Notes: generated by a model from the letters alone, not told the origin. A DNA stretch of 64,000 nucleotides from Bacteroidota bacterium (GCA_027491085.1 JAIXWW010000016.1:1-64000), one strand, 5' to 3'; positions 26,330 to 36,763 are shown, numbered from the stretch's first letter. Made by a program: numbers and translations.

Positions 26330-27172
26330 ATGAAATGTAAAGTTATATTATTTTGTGGTGTCATGTTATTAGCCAATTATTTGGTTATAGCTCAGCAACA
26401 TCCAATAAACAATATATGTAATTCAATTGAACAGAATTTACCAACACCTTGGGGTCCATTGCATGAAGGCGATGTTAACTTTAGCAAACGAGTAGTTAGA
26501 ATTATAGATTTACGCGAAAAGCAAAATCAAGTTTTGATGCATCCTAAAAATGCACTTCCAGTTATACTTTATAATGCTATTAAATCTAAAAAATTAATTG
26601 CGTTTAAAAATGACAGTTGCACTAGTATTTATTCACCTGAAAAAGTACAAACTTTTGGAGTGGATACCCAGTTTGTGGAAACCCCCAATGTTAATAATCC
26701 CGAAGATTTAACGACTGACACCATAGTAACACCTTTTGACCCTTTGAGGCAAATATATAAACTTCGTATTGTTGAGGATTGGTATTACGATAAAAAACAT
26801 AGTTCATTTAGGATAAGAATACTTTCTATTGCACCTGTTTATAAGTTAAAAATTGCAGGAGTTGAGCTATGGGATCAAGATTTATGTGTATTAAGGTATT
26901 ATTACAATAATTTGGCTAAACCAAATGATGTAAGAAATTTACTGGCTAAAAAATGTATTTTTAATAGACAAAATGATGCAGCATTAATGAGTTTTGATGC
27001 ATTTTTTGAAGGTCGGTATTTTTCTAGTTATGTAATTAAAGTAAGCAATCAATTTGATTTTTATATTAAAGATCAAGCAGAATATCGCGATAATGGGGTA
27101 GGAGCAATATTAGAAAATCAACTATTGCAAGATGAACTTATGAAAAGAGAGCATGACGAATATGACAACTAA
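26330..27172 (+). CDS. GldN/PorN-like gliding-motility / T9SS protein (orphan)
   Basis: 280 residues; signal peptide to ~21 (VIAQ). The body follows the GldN/PorN pattern: EGDVNFSKRVVRIIDLREKQN, then VEDWYYDKKHSSFRIRILSIAPV, MSFDAFFEGRYFSSYVIKVSN and a DNGVGAILE-like end. GldN/PorN forms a periplasmic ring with GldK on the T9SS translocon. True gldN genes normally sit in gldKLMN; here the neighbours are mpl and an unknown gene, so this may be a divergent paralogue with a separate role. Its last codons overlap the convergent gene by 4 bp. Confidence 0.75.
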   Translation: MKCKVILFCGVMLLANYLVIAQQHPINNICNSIEQNLPTPWGPLHEGDVNFSKRVVRIIDLREKQNQVLMHPKNALPVILYNAIKSKKLIAFKNDSCTSIYSPEKVQTFGVDTQFVETPNVNNPEDLTTDTIVTPFDPLRQIYKLRIVEDWYYDKKHSSFRIRILSIAPVYKLKIAGVELWDQDLCVLRYYYNNLAKPNDVRNLLAKKCIFNRQNDAALMSFDAFFEGRYFSSYVIKVSNQFDFYIKDQAEYRDNGVGAILENQLLQDELMKREHDEYDN

Positions 27173-28038
27173 TCCATTTTAAAATCAAGTACAATTCCTT
27201 TTTGTTTTTCCCAAACCTTTCCATTCCAAATCATGTAATCGTAACTTCCATCAGGTACATAAGTTTCGTACATTCCAACATTATCAGGCTTTGGAGGTAT
27301 GATATTTTCGTAAATTAATAATTTGCGTTTTTCTTCATAACGTAAAGTCATTGTTGCATTATTATTAAACTCCCAAATCATTCTATATAAAGGTTGTTTT
27401 GTTTTAATATCAAAAATAGGCGCGCCAAAGTATGGTTCGTTATCTTTAAAAAACAATACATCCATTATTTTTTTATTACTTTTATTGGTAGCACCATCCC
27501 AACCAAGTAAAGTGTAATAAGTTCCTTTTTGCGTTTGCGTTTTTAAAATCTTGTAGTAAATGGCTCCATACCAATGATCTGCATCTGTTTCTGCATAAAA
27601 CACTTTATCAATACTGTCGCTTCTATCAATTAATGGAAAATAACTTGGCATATTGAACATCTTCTGCTCTCGCTTAATTTTGGTAGGATTCATTTGAATA
27701 ACCCCAAAATTCCTAAAATGTTCATCATCGCTAGCCACATTCCAAGTCATTATTCTAAATAAATTGTCAGGCGATTTAATAATTGAAATATTTTTTAATG
27801 AATCAAAATTATAAAAGTATGAATTATTGGTTTTTAAAGTACGATCAAGTGTTCTGATAAAATTTTTACCTGAACTTATTCTAGTCATTTCATCAAGACT
27901 TGTTACCATATTTTGTGCCAAGCCATTCAGTCTTATTTCTGCATCTCGCAAGGTATCAAGAGTAAGAGAATCTAATTTTTGGGCACTCACATTTGCGCAA
28001 ATAAAAAAGATTGTAATTGTACAAATAAGGTATTTCAT
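27169..28038 (-). CDS. Secreted protein of unknown function
   Basis: 289 residues with a clear Sec signal (MKYLICTITIFFICANVSAQ). The mature part has no motif I can name. It is rich in aromatic and charged beta-strand-like segments, e.g. FRIMTWNVASDD, YYTLLGWDGATNKS and NATMTLRYEEKRKLLIYENI, and ends in DYMIWNGKVWEKQ. The repeated W/G strands suggest a beta-rich periplasmic or surface protein. No sorting domain is present. Tail-to-tail with the GldN-like gene; no operon partner is obvious. Confidence 0.65.
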   Translation of the reverse strand: MKYLICTITIFFICANVSAQKLDSLTLDTLRDAEIRLNGLAQNMVTSLDEMTRISSGKNFIRTLDRTLKTNNSYFYNFDSLKNISIIKSPDNLFRIMTWNVASDDEHFRNFGVIQMNPTKIKREQKMFNMPSYFPLIDRSDSIDKVFYAETDADHWYGAIYYKILKTQTQKGTYYTLLGWDGATNKSNKKIMDVLFFKDNEPYFGAPIFDIKTKQPLYRMIWEFNNNATMTLRYEEKRKLLIYENIIPPKPDNVGMYETYVPDGSYDYMIWNGKVWEKQKGIVLDFKMD

Positions 28039-28097
28039 ATTCTGATATTTAACTAAGCCACAATTTTATTAATACACCCTTTAATCAAAAAACTTAA

Positions 28098-29285
28098 CTA
28101 TTTAGTTTTTGCTCTGCGGGCTCTTTCCTTTAAAATAAGATTTAATTCTCGCCCAGTTTGTCCAGCCACACTTGTATTTTCAGCAGCACGTCTAAATAAA
28201 TAAGGCATCACAGCTTTTACTGGTCCATAAGGCAAATATTTTGCCACATTATAACCAGCATTGGCTAAATTATAGCTAAGGTTATCGCTCATACCATAAA
28301 GTTGGCTAAAATAAATCCGATTATCATTGTTCTTAATTTGACTATCTGACATTAATTGAGCTAAATACAGACTACTATTTTCGTTATGAGTACCAGCACA
28401 AATGCTAATTCTATCAATATAATCAATGCAATATGCTAAAGCTTCATTATAATCTATATCGCTTTTTTCTTTTGTAGGTTGAATGGGATCAATATAATTC
28501 AATTCTTTTGCCCTCGCCCTTTCCTTTTCCATATATGCACCACGAACTAATTTTACTCCTAAATAGTAGTTATTACTTATGGCTTGTTGGTGACTTTCCT
28601 TTAAAAAGGCCAACCTATCATGACGATATAACTGCAAAGTGTTAAATACAATTGCTTTTTCCTTATTGTATTTTTGCATCATTTGGGTTGCTAAATTATC
28701 AATAGCAATTTGAATCCAGGTTTCTTCAGCATCAATAAATAACCTAACATTATTTTCATAAGCTGTTTTACAAATAGAATCAATTCTATTAACTACCTTT
28801 TCAAATTCAACTTGTTCGTCTACATTTAGTGTAATATTGTTATTTAATTTTTCAAGTAGGGCAAAACGTGCAACACCAGTAACCTTAAAAACACAAAATG
28901 GTATTTTAGGATTATTTTTTGCTTTGTTAATCGTATCTATTGTTTCTTTACAAGTATAATCAAAGTCTTCTTCAGCCTCTTTGCCTTCTACAGAATAATC
29001 TAAAATTGTTCCAATACCAAATTTGTACAAATTATCAATTGCCAATTCACAGTCGTTAATATCTTCTCCTCCAACAAATTGCTTGTAAACAGTATGTTTA
29101 ATTAATGGTTTTATAGGCAAATGGAGTGCAAAGGCTATTTCAACTAAGGGAGTTCCCATTTTTACTAACCAATTTATTCCAATTGCCTTGAATAGTAAAT
29201 ACGAAGTTCTTAACTCAGCATTATTTTTCGATTGGAATGCAATTTCTGTATTTGAAAAATCTAGTTGTAATATTTTATTAGTCAT
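28098..29285 (-). CDS. Proline dehydrogenase
   Basis: 395 residues, ATG start. FAD-dependent oxidation of proline to delta-1-pyrroline-5-carboxylate on the inner face of the membrane. PRODH TIM-barrel motifs are visible: LFIDAEETWIQ, VFNTLQLYRHD, GVKLVRGAYMEKERARA, ICAGTHNENS, and the FAD/substrate end YLPYGPVKAVMPYLFRRAAEN with the conserved R-R. It is the stand-alone (non-PutA) form of Bacteroidota; the P5C dehydrogenase gene is not in the window. Divergent from aroB. Confidence 0.95.
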   Translation of the reverse strand: MTNKILQLDFSNTEIAFQSKNNAELRTSYLLFKAIGINWLVKMGTPLVEIAFALHLPIKPLIKHTVYKQFVGGEDINDCELAIDNLYKFGIGTILDYSVEGKEAEEDFDYTCKETIDTINKAKNNPKIPFCVFKVTGVARFALLEKLNNNITLNVDEQVEFEKVVNRIDSICKTAYENNVRLFIDAEETWIQIAIDNLATQMMQKYNKEKAIVFNTLQLYRHDRLAFLKESHQQAISNNYYLGVKLVRGAYMEKERARAKELNYIDPIQPTKEKSDIDYNEALAYCIDYIDRISICAGTHNENSSLYLAQLMSDSQIKNNDNRIYFSQLYGMSDNLSYNLANAGYNVAKYLPYGPVKAVMPYLFRRAAENTSVAGQTGRELNLILKERARRAKTK

Positions 29286-29360
29286 AAAATGCTTTTAAAA
29301 ATAAAGTTTAATTTAGCAGCGCAATATTAAGTTTTTAGTTACAATGTTTTTACGCTACTG

Positions 29361-30431
29361 ATGAAAGTTATTTACGATAAGAATTATAAAGTTTTTTTTG
29401 GTACAGATGTGTTAAGTCATTTGGCGCAAACCCTTATTGATAAGGCTTATAGCAGGGTTTTTGTTTTAGTTGATGAAAATACTGAAAAATATTGTTTGCC
29501 AATTTTAAAGCCATACCTAGAAAATTTTAGTTTGATAAAAATATTAAGCGGTGAACAAAATAAAAATTTAGCTACCGCTTCAATAATTTGGAATGAATTA
29601 CAGCAAAATTTAGCCAATAGAAATACAGTATTGTTAAATTTAGGAGGTGGAACTCTGAGCGATTTAGGAGGTTTTTGCGCATCTACCTATAAACGAGGAA
29701 TTGATTTTATTAATATACCTACCACTTTGTTGTCAATGGTAGATGCTTCAATAGGAGGTAAGCAAGGTGTAGATTTAAATAGTTATAAAAATTTAATCGG
29801 TGTATTTAAACACCCAGAACAAGTTTTTATCTATCCTCAATTTATTGATACGCTTATGGTTTCGGAGCAAAGAAATGGTTTGTCGGAAATTGTAAAACAT
29901 GCCTTAATTGATGACAAAAAGTTTTTCGAAAAAATTCTAACCACACCTGAAATAAATTACACGCAATTAGATAAATGGATTGAGAAATCAGCAAAAATTA
30001 AAATCCAAATTGTAAACAAGGATCCGCATGAAAAAGGTTTACGAAAAGTTTTAAACTTTGGACATACCATTGGTCATGCAGTTGAAACTTTTAGTTTAAT
30101 GACAGATTCAAAACCACTAAAACACGGAGAGGCTGTGGCTATTGGAATTATTTGCGAATCGTTTTTATCGTTTAAAACCATGAAATTAGATGGAGATGAT
30201 TTTGAGAAAATTATCAAAGTTATTACCTCTAATTTTGAAAAATATTTTTCAAGTTGGAATATCGATGAATTACTCAAAATCATGCAAAACGATAAGAAAA
30301 ACAATAATTCAGAAATAAATTTTACCTTACTGAAAAAGATTGGAAAACCAGTAATCGATTGTAATTGCACCAGTGAGTTGATAATTGAATCGTTGGACTT
30401 TTATAAAAATGTAGCATATAAGCATCTTTAA
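29361..30431 (+). CDS. aroB: 3-dehydroquinate synthase
   Basis: 356 residues. Second step of the shikimate pathway, converting DAHP to 3-dehydroquinate with NAD+ and a divalent metal. NAD-binding GGGTLSDLGGFCASTYKRG and the catalytic region PTTLLSMVDASIGGKQGVD are present, as are the metal ligands in SEIVKHALI (Glu), NFGHTIGHAVE (His) and KHGEAVAIG (His). Normal length. aroA begins 1 bp after the stop, so the two shikimate genes form an operon. Confidence 0.96.
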   Translation: MKVIYDKNYKVFFGTDVLSHLAQTLIDKAYSRVFVLVDENTEKYCLPILKPYLENFSLIKILSGEQNKNLATASIIWNELQQNLANRNTVLLNLGGGTLSDLGGFCASTYKRGIDFINIPTTLLSMVDASIGGKQGVDLNSYKNLIGVFKHPEQVFIYPQFIDTLMVSEQRNGLSEIVKHALIDDKKFFEKILTTPEINYTQLDKWIEKSAKIKIQIVNKDPHEKGLRKVLNFGHTIGHAVETFSLMTDSKPLKHGEAVAIGIICESFLSFKTMKLDGDDFEKIIKVITSNFEKYFSSWNIDELLKIMQNDKKNNNSEINFTLLKKIGKPVIDCNCTSELIIESLDFYKNVAYKHL

Positions 30432-30432
30432 A

Positions 30433-31674
30433 ATGTATATTTTACGATATAGCAATAAAGACTCTAATTCCTCTGTAACTGTAAATTTGACTGCTTCTAA
30501 AAGCGTTAGCAATAGAGCATTAATACTTCAAAAATTATTACCACTGCCGTTATTATTAAACAATATCTCCTTGGCCGATGATACAAGCTTAATGCTTAAT
30601 GCGTTAACAATTACGGACAAGGAAATTAATTTGAATAATGCTGGAACTTGTATGCGTTTTTTAACGGCTTATTTTGCTAATAATATTGGTGAAACTATTA
30701 CGCTTCAATGTGACGAACGTATGAAGCAAAGACCAATCAATGATTTAGTAAATGCTTTAAAAATGTTGGGAGCACAAATTATTTATCTTGAAAAAGAAGG
30801 GTTTCCTCCTCTTCAAATTACAGGGCAAAAACTAGTTGGAAAAACAATTGAAATAAATGCTTCAGAGAGTAGCCAGTTTATTACTGCCTTAATGTTAATT
30901 GGACCATTTATCCAAAATGGCTTAACCATTGAATTAAAAGGTAGTATTGCCTCATTTGATTATATAAAAATGACGTATTTGCTGATGCAAAGAATTGGAT
31001 TAAATGTGTTTATTGAAAATAATTTAATCAAGATTTTACCATACAAAAATCAAAATACTTTAGCTGAATATAATATTGAAAACGATTGGAGTGGAGCTTC
31101 TTTTTGGTATTTAATAGCAACTTTAAATGATAGTTTATCTTTTAAGCTAAATAATTTAACCTTAGATAGCATTCAAGGTGATAAAATTACAGCTGAAATT
31201 TTTGAAGCGTTAGGTGTAAATACTGACTCGATAGAAGATGGTATTATTATTAAAAAAACAAAATCACCTCAAAATAACTTAGAGTTTAATTTGTTAAATT
31301 GTATTGATTTAGCACCTGCTTTATGTGTGGCTTGTGCTGCCTTAAATATCAATGCTACCATAAGTGGTCTACAAAATTTAAACATTAAAGAAAGTAATAG
31401 ATTATTGGCCATAATAACAGAGTTAAATAAATTTGGCTATAATGCTATCAATAATGATGATACTATTTTTATAAAATCAGTTGAAACAATTGACTACGAT
31501 AAGAGAGTAGAAATTAATACCTATAAAGACCATAGAATTGCTATGGCTTTTACACCACTAGCAATTTTATTTAGTAATATTTTTATTGATGAGATTGATG
31601 TTGTTTCAAAATCATACCCTGATTTTTTTAATGAAATAAATAAGGTCGGTATTACTTACTCTACTAAACTATAG
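30433..31674 (+). CDS. aroA: 3-phosphoshikimate 1-carboxyvinyltransferase (EPSP synthase)
   Basis: 413 residues. Transfers enolpyruvate from PEP to shikimate-3-phosphate. Motifs: LTASKSVSNRALI, NAGTCMRFLTAYFA, QRPINDLVNALKMLGA (with the preceding Arg), SSQFITALMLIGP, IKESNRLLAI and YKDHRIAMAF. The NAGTCMRF form differs from the class I NAGTAMR loop, and sequences like this are common in Bacteroidota. Cotranscribed with aroB. The 3' end overlaps the convergent LysM gene by 19 bp. Confidence 0.95.
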   Translation: MYILRYSNKDSNSSVTVNLTASKSVSNRALILQKLLPLPLLLNNISLADDTSLMLNALTITDKEINLNNAGTCMRFLTAYFANNIGETITLQCDERMKQRPINDLVNALKMLGAQIIYLEKEGFPPLQITGQKLVGKTIEINASESSQFITALMLIGPFIQNGLTIELKGSIASFDYIKMTYLLMQRIGLNVFIENNLIKILPYKNQNTLAEYNIENDWSGASFWYLIATLNDSLSFKLNNLTLDSIQGDKITAEIFEALGVNTDSIEDGIIIKKTKSPQNNLEFNLLNCIDLAPALCVACAALNINATISGLQNLNIKESNRLLAIITELNKFGYNAINNDDTIFIKSVETIDYDKRVEINTYKDHRIAMAFTPLAILFSNIFIDEIDVVSKSYPDFFNEINKVGITYSTKL

Positions 31675-33365
31675 CTAATAAGTACATTGCTTAATTCACT
31701 ATTAAATGCAAGTTGTTTTGCAATATTTTTATCAATTTGAATAATGACATTTTTATCAGAACTATTATTTAAAGTACCTGTAATTCTAACGTACAATTTT
31801 TTATAATTTTCTGTACTTGTTATTAAAACCAATGTTCCTACTGGAATATTGGCATGATAAACACCAATTATATTATCATTATTTAGCAAGCATAATCCTT
31901 TTTCCTCTACATATTTTACTCTGTCGTTTCCTTCTGCTTTTTTTATTACCGTTTGATTTTCTGGACTAACAGAGTTAATGGCTAAATATGGTTTTCTTGC
32001 TCTTGCTAAGTTAACTATCAAATCTTGGCCTACACGTACTCTGTTTTGATATAGATTATTCCAATTGGCAATATCAGAAGGGGAAATTTTATATTTTTTA
32101 GCAATCGATTCTAATGTTTCACCTTCTTTTACTAAGTGAGTATAATTTACTTTAGTATCTCCAGCATTTGCATTAGCATGAACTTCATTTATTGCCATAT
32201 TCTTGGCATTATCTTGTATTGTTTTTAAATTATTGGTATCAATTTTATTAGGTAATGAGTTAATAATATCTCCCCATTTAAACCTTTCCGATGTATCTTT
32301 TATTTGTGTTGTAACAATAGCTTTATCTTGAGGTATTTCTTTAACCTCACTAACCTCTTTATCTTTCTTAACTGATTGTTTAGTAATTATTGGTTCTTCT
32401 TTTTTATTAAGTTGGTCAATATTCAATCCAGTTAACTTAAATAAAATTTGTTTGGTGGTTGGTATCAATAGCAGCTGACCAGTTTTTACCTTATTTGTTT
32501 TTAAATTATTGGTAGCAATTATTTTGTTGCTTGTCGAATATTTTTCTTTAGCTATTCTAATCAAATCCTCTCCACTAATTACATTATGTTTTATATAATA
32601 TTTTCCTAATTTTTTAATTACTTTTAAGTTACCAATCAGTATTTCTTCTGCATTATTATTTTCTGTAATAGTATTTTCACTCACTTCTTCATTTATTTCT
32701 TTTTCTTGCTTCTCAACAACTGTATTTTCTGACTTAACAGTAACTTCTTCGTTTTGCTGCTTTGTTTTGGTGGTATCAGTTGGCGTAATTTCTAAATTAG
32801 CAATAGTTTGAACAGGTATTTTTATTATTTTACCTGAAACTAAATCGCTATTTATCAAATTATTTCTAGTTTTAATATCACTAATTGTACAATTAAAGTA
32901 CTGTGCTAAATTTTCAATTTTATCTCCAGTTCCAATCTTATAAACAACCAAACTATTTGCTCCTTTATATTCAGTCCTTAATTCTTGTCCAAATATTTTA
33001 GGTTTACCATTATTATTTTTTTGATTTGTTGTAATGTCATCGCCAAATTTTGGTAATGAATTTACCTCCACAGGGGCTTCTTTAACTGTATTTTTTGTTT
33101 GAGTCATAGAAACTCCTTCAGCAGGAACTTTTATTGATAAAACATCTTTTAAACGACCATTGGTTTGTTTATTTGCATCAATTAAATTTCGCTCTTTTAT
33201 TTTAAATTTTAAAGCAATTGATTCCCAAGTATCTCCAGGTTTAACATTGTATATAATATAATCCTTCCCATTAATTTTTTGGGTTACATATTGCTCCGGT
33301 TGTTGTGCTTTTATTGTTAATGTTAAAGGCAGTATGAAAGCTAAAACGATTATAATATTCTTCAT
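31656..33365 (-). CDS. Secreted LysM-repeat protein with C-terminal RlpA/DPBB-like domain
   Basis: 569 residues; signal peptide to ~20 (IKAQ). Four LysM peptidoglycan-binding domains at about 38-82, 141-186, 257-300 and 408-450 (e.g. YNVKPGDTWESIALKF, HLVKEGETLESIAKKY) are joined by Lys/Glu/Thr-rich linkers. The C-terminal ~80 residues (VYHANIPVGTLVLIT, KLYVRITGTLN, IQIDKNIAKQL) resemble the double-psi beta-barrel of RlpA-type proteins. It probably binds cell-wall glycan in the periplasm. No peptidase or amidase motif is visible. Confidence 0.87.
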   Translation of the reverse strand: MKNIIIVLAFILPLTLTIKAQQPEQYVTQKINGKDYIIYNVKPGDTWESIALKFKIKERNLIDANKQTNGRLKDVLSIKVPAEGVSMTQTKNTVKEAPVEVNSLPKFGDDITTNQKNNNGKPKIFGQELRTEYKGANSLVVYKIGTGDKIENLAQYFNCTISDIKTRNNLINSDLVSGKIIKIPVQTIANLEITPTDTTKTKQQNEEVTVKSENTVVEKQEKEINEEVSENTITENNNAEEILIGNLKVIKKLGKYYIKHNVISGEDLIRIAKEKYSTSNKIIATNNLKTNKVKTGQLLLIPTTKQILFKLTGLNIDQLNKKEEPIITKQSVKKDKEVSEVKEIPQDKAIVTTQIKDTSERFKWGDIINSLPNKIDTNNLKTIQDNAKNMAINEVHANANAGDTKVNYTHLVKEGETLESIAKKYKISPSDIANWNNLYQNRVRVGQDLIVNLARARKPYLAINSVSPENQTVIKKAEGNDRVKYVEEKGLCLLNNDNIIGVYHANIPVGTLVLITSTENYKKLYVRITGTLNNSSDKNVIIQIDKNIAKQLAFNSELSNVLISYSLVE

Positions 33366-33573
33366 TTTTACGCTAATTTATTAAAAATCAAAAATACACT
33401 AATTAGTCTTATTAATTTGTAATCAGTAGGCTATTTATAGTCAATAATTGTGGATTGTCTATTTTGTGAGAAGCAGAAAAATATTACTGCCAGCAAATAT
33501 TTCAAATTGTTTATATAAATTCTTTAGTTCGATTTTACTACTTTTTGTAAAAGCTAAATTTAGTCTTAAACAT

Positions 33574-35322
33574 TTAAGTGAAACGTTTCAATGATACAGT
33601 AAAAGAACTACCAATACCAATGGTACTTTCTACTTTTATGGAACCGCCTTGCGCTTCAACAAACTCCTTGCTTATGGCTAGTCCTAAACCTGTTCCTTCT
33701 GATTTGTTGTTTGGAATTCTAAAGTATTTATCGAAAATTTTGTTGGTATATTCAGGCGCAATTCCTTGTCCATTATCGGTAATTATATAGTTTACCGATT
33801 GCTCCAAGGTTTCAATCTTCACAATAACTGAACTATTTTCTCCCGAATATCTTATGGCGTTTGACAACAAATTGGTTAAAACCCACGCTGTTTTTTCACT
33901 ATCAGCCATTACATAAATAGGGGTTTCAGGAATGCTTTTTTGTAATTCTATTTTCTTTTGCTCTGCTTGGGTTTTTACTGCATCAAGGGCATATTGTAAA
34001 ATAGATTGTGCTTCATTTTGGGCAATATTTAACTGAATATTACCACTTTCTACTTGGGTCATATTTAGCAATTCACCAGTAATTTTTAACAACCTATTGG
34101 TATCATCGTTAATGCTATTTAGTAAGCTTTTTTGTTCCTCATTTAGTAGTCCAACTTTGTTATTATCTAATAATTGTAAACTCATTTTTATAGCCGCTAT
34201 AGGCGTTTTAAACTCATGCGATACAGTTGAAATAAAGTTGGTTTTAGCAAAATCTAGCTCTTTGTATTCAGTAACATTGCGTAATATAATTACATGTCCA
34301 ATGGTTTTTTCTTCTTGTTCCCCTGTAGGCACAATAGTTATTTTAAAATTTTCCTTTTCAAAATAACTTTCCTTATTGTTAGCAAAAATTTTAAGTATTT
34401 TCTGTTTTTCGGAACTTTCAATTTCCAAATTTTTAATCAATAAGCGTATCAAATCGTTTTGCACAGCCAGTTTTAATGCATTGCAACCAATTAATTTTGA
34501 TTCAGTTATTCCAATTATTTTGATGGCTTCTTCGTTAGCAAAAATAATATCCCAGTTTTCATCTAATCCAATAATTGGATCATTCATGTTGTTAATGAGC
34601 GTTTCAATGCGTTTTTTGCTCATCATGATTTTAGCTAAGTTACTTTCATTATACTCCTGTAACTTCTCTGCCATGGTATTAAACGATTGCGCCAATTCTT
34701 TAAATTCGCCATGATTATCAAAATGTATGCGCTCATCATAGTTTTCGGAAGCTATTTGCTTAATACTATCAGTAAGTCGTTTTATTGGATTAGCAATGTA
34801 TGATGGGAAATTTATAAACAAGCCTAAAGCAATTATAAAACACAAAGTACTTGCAATTGCTATCCAAAATGTAGCTATTTCTGCTGTTTGTTTAGCCATT
34901 AAATTTTTCTTTTCAATGGCATTCATATTAACATCCATAACTTGGTAAATAAGTTGTCTCAACTTACTTTTTAGTTGCACGCTGTCAGGTTTCATTTTAA
35001 TCAACTCAAATACATTGCGAACCATTTGAGTACTCTCTTTTTCGCCTTTTTCGGTAATATTGGCTTCTTGAAGTTTTAAATTTACTTCAAACGAATCAAT
35101 AAAATTTACATTATTACTATCCAAATAAACCAACATTTTACCAGTATATTCTAAAGTATTGTAGTTGGCTCGCAATATATTTTCAGTATCGCTTTTTAGT
35201 AGATTTACATAACTTGCACTTACTGCACCAAGTATAATTATTAGTGCAAATAAAAGGCCTATTCCAAGCGTAAGTTTTGTTTTTATTTTGATCAAAGTAA
35301 ATAATAACGAAATTTTGTTCAA
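33574..35322 (-). CDS. Membrane sensor histidine kinase (HAMP-PAS-HisKA-HATPase)
   Basis: 582 residues. Two transmembrane helices (~17-39 and 150-172) flank a ~110-residue periplasmic sensor; then HAMP (~172-224), PAS (~240-350), HisKA with phospho-acceptor H369 (STVSHEFKTPIAA), and HATPase (~470-580; NLLSNAIRYSG, DNGQGI, GTGLGLAI). There is no ATG upstream of the first helix. The start is a TTG, either at 35322 or at 35295, where the protein would read MIKIKTKL. Likely partner: the NtrC-type regulator at 37452-38804, separated by a porin gene. Confidence 0.9.
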   Translation of the reverse strand: MNKISLLFTLIKIKTKLTLGIGLLFALIIILGAVSASYVNLLKSDTENILRANYNTLEYTGKMLVYLDSNNVNFIDSFEVNLKLQEANITEKGEKESTQMVRNVFELIKMKPDSVQLKSKLRQLIYQVMDVNMNAIEKKNLMAKQTAEIATFWIAIASTLCFIIALGLFINFPSYIANPIKRLTDSIKQIASENYDERIHFDNHGEFKELAQSFNTMAEKLQEYNESNLAKIMMSKKRIETLINNMNDPIIGLDENWDIIFANEEAIKIIGITESKLIGCNALKLAVQNDLIRLLIKNLEIESSEKQKILKIFANNKESYFEKENFKITIVPTGEQEEKTIGHVIILRNVTEYKELDFAKTNFISTVSHEFKTPIAAIKMSLQLLDNNKVGLLNEEQKSLLNSINDDTNRLLKITGELLNMTQVESGNIQLNIAQNEAQSILQYALDAVKTQAEQKKIELQKSIPETPIYVMADSEKTAWVLTNLLSNAIRYSGENSSVIVKIETLEQSVNYIITDNGQGIAPEYTNKIFDKYFRIPNNKSEGTGLGLAISKEFVEAQGGSIKVESTIGIGSSFTVSLKRFT

Positions 35323-35386
35323 TATTCGATTTTATTATCCAAGATGAAAAATAAATTTACCTAATAATCATTCAAACAATTGAATG

Positions 35387-36763
35387 TTATAATCTAAATA
35401 ACATGGCTAAAATAATTCTATCTTCAGATTTTACTAAATCAGGTCTCCAGTTTGGATCTAACGTAGAGGTTGTGAAACCTGTTTGGGAAGTAACACCACC
35501 TTTGCCAGCAAAGTAGGGCACACTTGATTCTCTATGAACATATTCTATTCTAAAAGTAATACATTGATTAGGCATAAAATCTATATTGGTTGAGTAATCA
35601 AAACCTTCAAATTTATCGCCAGGATTGGCACTAAAAGGAAACGCACCTTCAGTTTTTGTTGGATCATTAGGATTTGGTAGTGGACTTGCTTGGCCAGTTG
35701 GATACAATACCAAATACCTTCCTGGATTGGTCATATAACCACCTCCTACTGTCCAAGCAATTTTGTTTTTTGCAAACCAAATTCTGTTGTAAAACATAGC
35801 GCTTGCAAAATATTGTGCAGGTCCTTCTGTAGTATTTCCGTCTGTTAATCCGTTAACTCCTCCTCCTTTTTCAAACCCAAAATCACCTGTTAATGAAAAA
35901 GCCATTTTATTGATTCCTTTCGATTCAGGTTTATTTAAGTAACGTAATAACAAACTATTATCAGTATGAAAACGAACACGATCTTTAATGCCACCTGCAT
36001 CAGTTCCATAATAGTTATTAGTTAATACTTTTAAATTGCTATTTGAACTCATGTAGGTAATATTTCCACCAATACCCGGCATGGCGTTAAACTTACCATA
36101 ACTTTGCCAGCCATTAATAATCCAAGGTTCTATTTTCCAGTTTTTGTTTGGGTGAATTTGGAAACGAACCCCGTTAAAAAACCACGGAGTGTTGTCAGAT
36201 GTAAATGAAGCTTGGTACTCCCAATTCTCTTGTTGGTAATAAGAATTTAAACCAATGTATGACATGAACATACCTGCATCTATATTGATTCCATTCCATT
36301 TGTCAAAATGATAACCTGCATAAGCCTCACTCAAATAACGGTAAACATCGGCTAGTTTGTACTGGCCTCTGTATGGACTTAAATCGTTACGAGGAACTAC
36401 GATGGAACGAGTTCCAAATTGAGTCATAAAACGTGCTCTGGCATTTTTATAATTAAAGTCGCCACCAAAATGCAAAGCTGATAGTTGAACTTCATTATTA
36501 CGGGCTAATGCAGTTGAGCCTACTACTGTGTTATCAATCGGATCATTGAACGCATAAGTGTAGTTTACATCCATCAAAACACTTGGGGTAAAAAAAGGCA
36601 TGTTTTTAAATACTGACGAATCTCTTCTATCGTTTCCGTTTTGCCAAGAGGCATCTATTCCTTCAAATGGCTCTCCTTTTTGTTGCGCTTTGGCGCTTTG
36701 TGAGTTAATTAATTGTAGCGAAGTAAAAGTTAAAGCTACAAATACTACTTTGGTAATTTTCAT
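35387..36763 (-). CDS. Outer-membrane porin, BBP2 / OmpL-like family
   Basis: 458 residues; signal peptide to ~26 (SAKAQ). Recognisable BBP2 ('putative beta-barrel porin-2') features: an N-terminal NMPFFTPSVLMDVNYTYAFN, then ALHFGGDFNYKNARARFMTQFG, LSEAYAGYHF, WFFNGVRFQIHP, and the C-terminal strand ILAMLFRL ending in an aromatic/Leu barrel signal. Such porins usually lie in Bacteroidota kdp potassium loci. The upstream secreted-protein gene overlaps its start by 4 bp, so the two are translationally coupled. Confidence 0.87.
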   Translation of the reverse strand: MKITKVVFVALTFTSLQLINSQSAKAQQKGEPFEGIDASWQNGNDRRDSSVFKNMPFFTPSVLMDVNYTYAFNDPIDNTVVGSTALARNNEVQLSALHFGGDFNYKNARARFMTQFGTRSIVVPRNDLSPYRGQYKLADVYRYLSEAYAGYHFDKWNGINIDAGMFMSYIGLNSYYQQENWEYQASFTSDNTPWFFNGVRFQIHPNKNWKIEPWIINGWQSYGKFNAMPGIGGNITYMSSNSNLKVLTNNYYGTDAGGIKDRVRFHTDNSLLLRYLNKPESKGINKMAFSLTGDFGFEKGGGVNGLTDGNTTEGPAQYFASAMFYNRIWFAKNKIAWTVGGGYMTNPGRYLVLYPTGQASPLPNPNDPTKTEGAFPFSANPGDKFEGFDYSTNIDFMPNQCITFRIEYVHRESSVPYFAGKGGVTSQTGFTTSTLDPNWRPDLVKSEDRIILAMLFRL

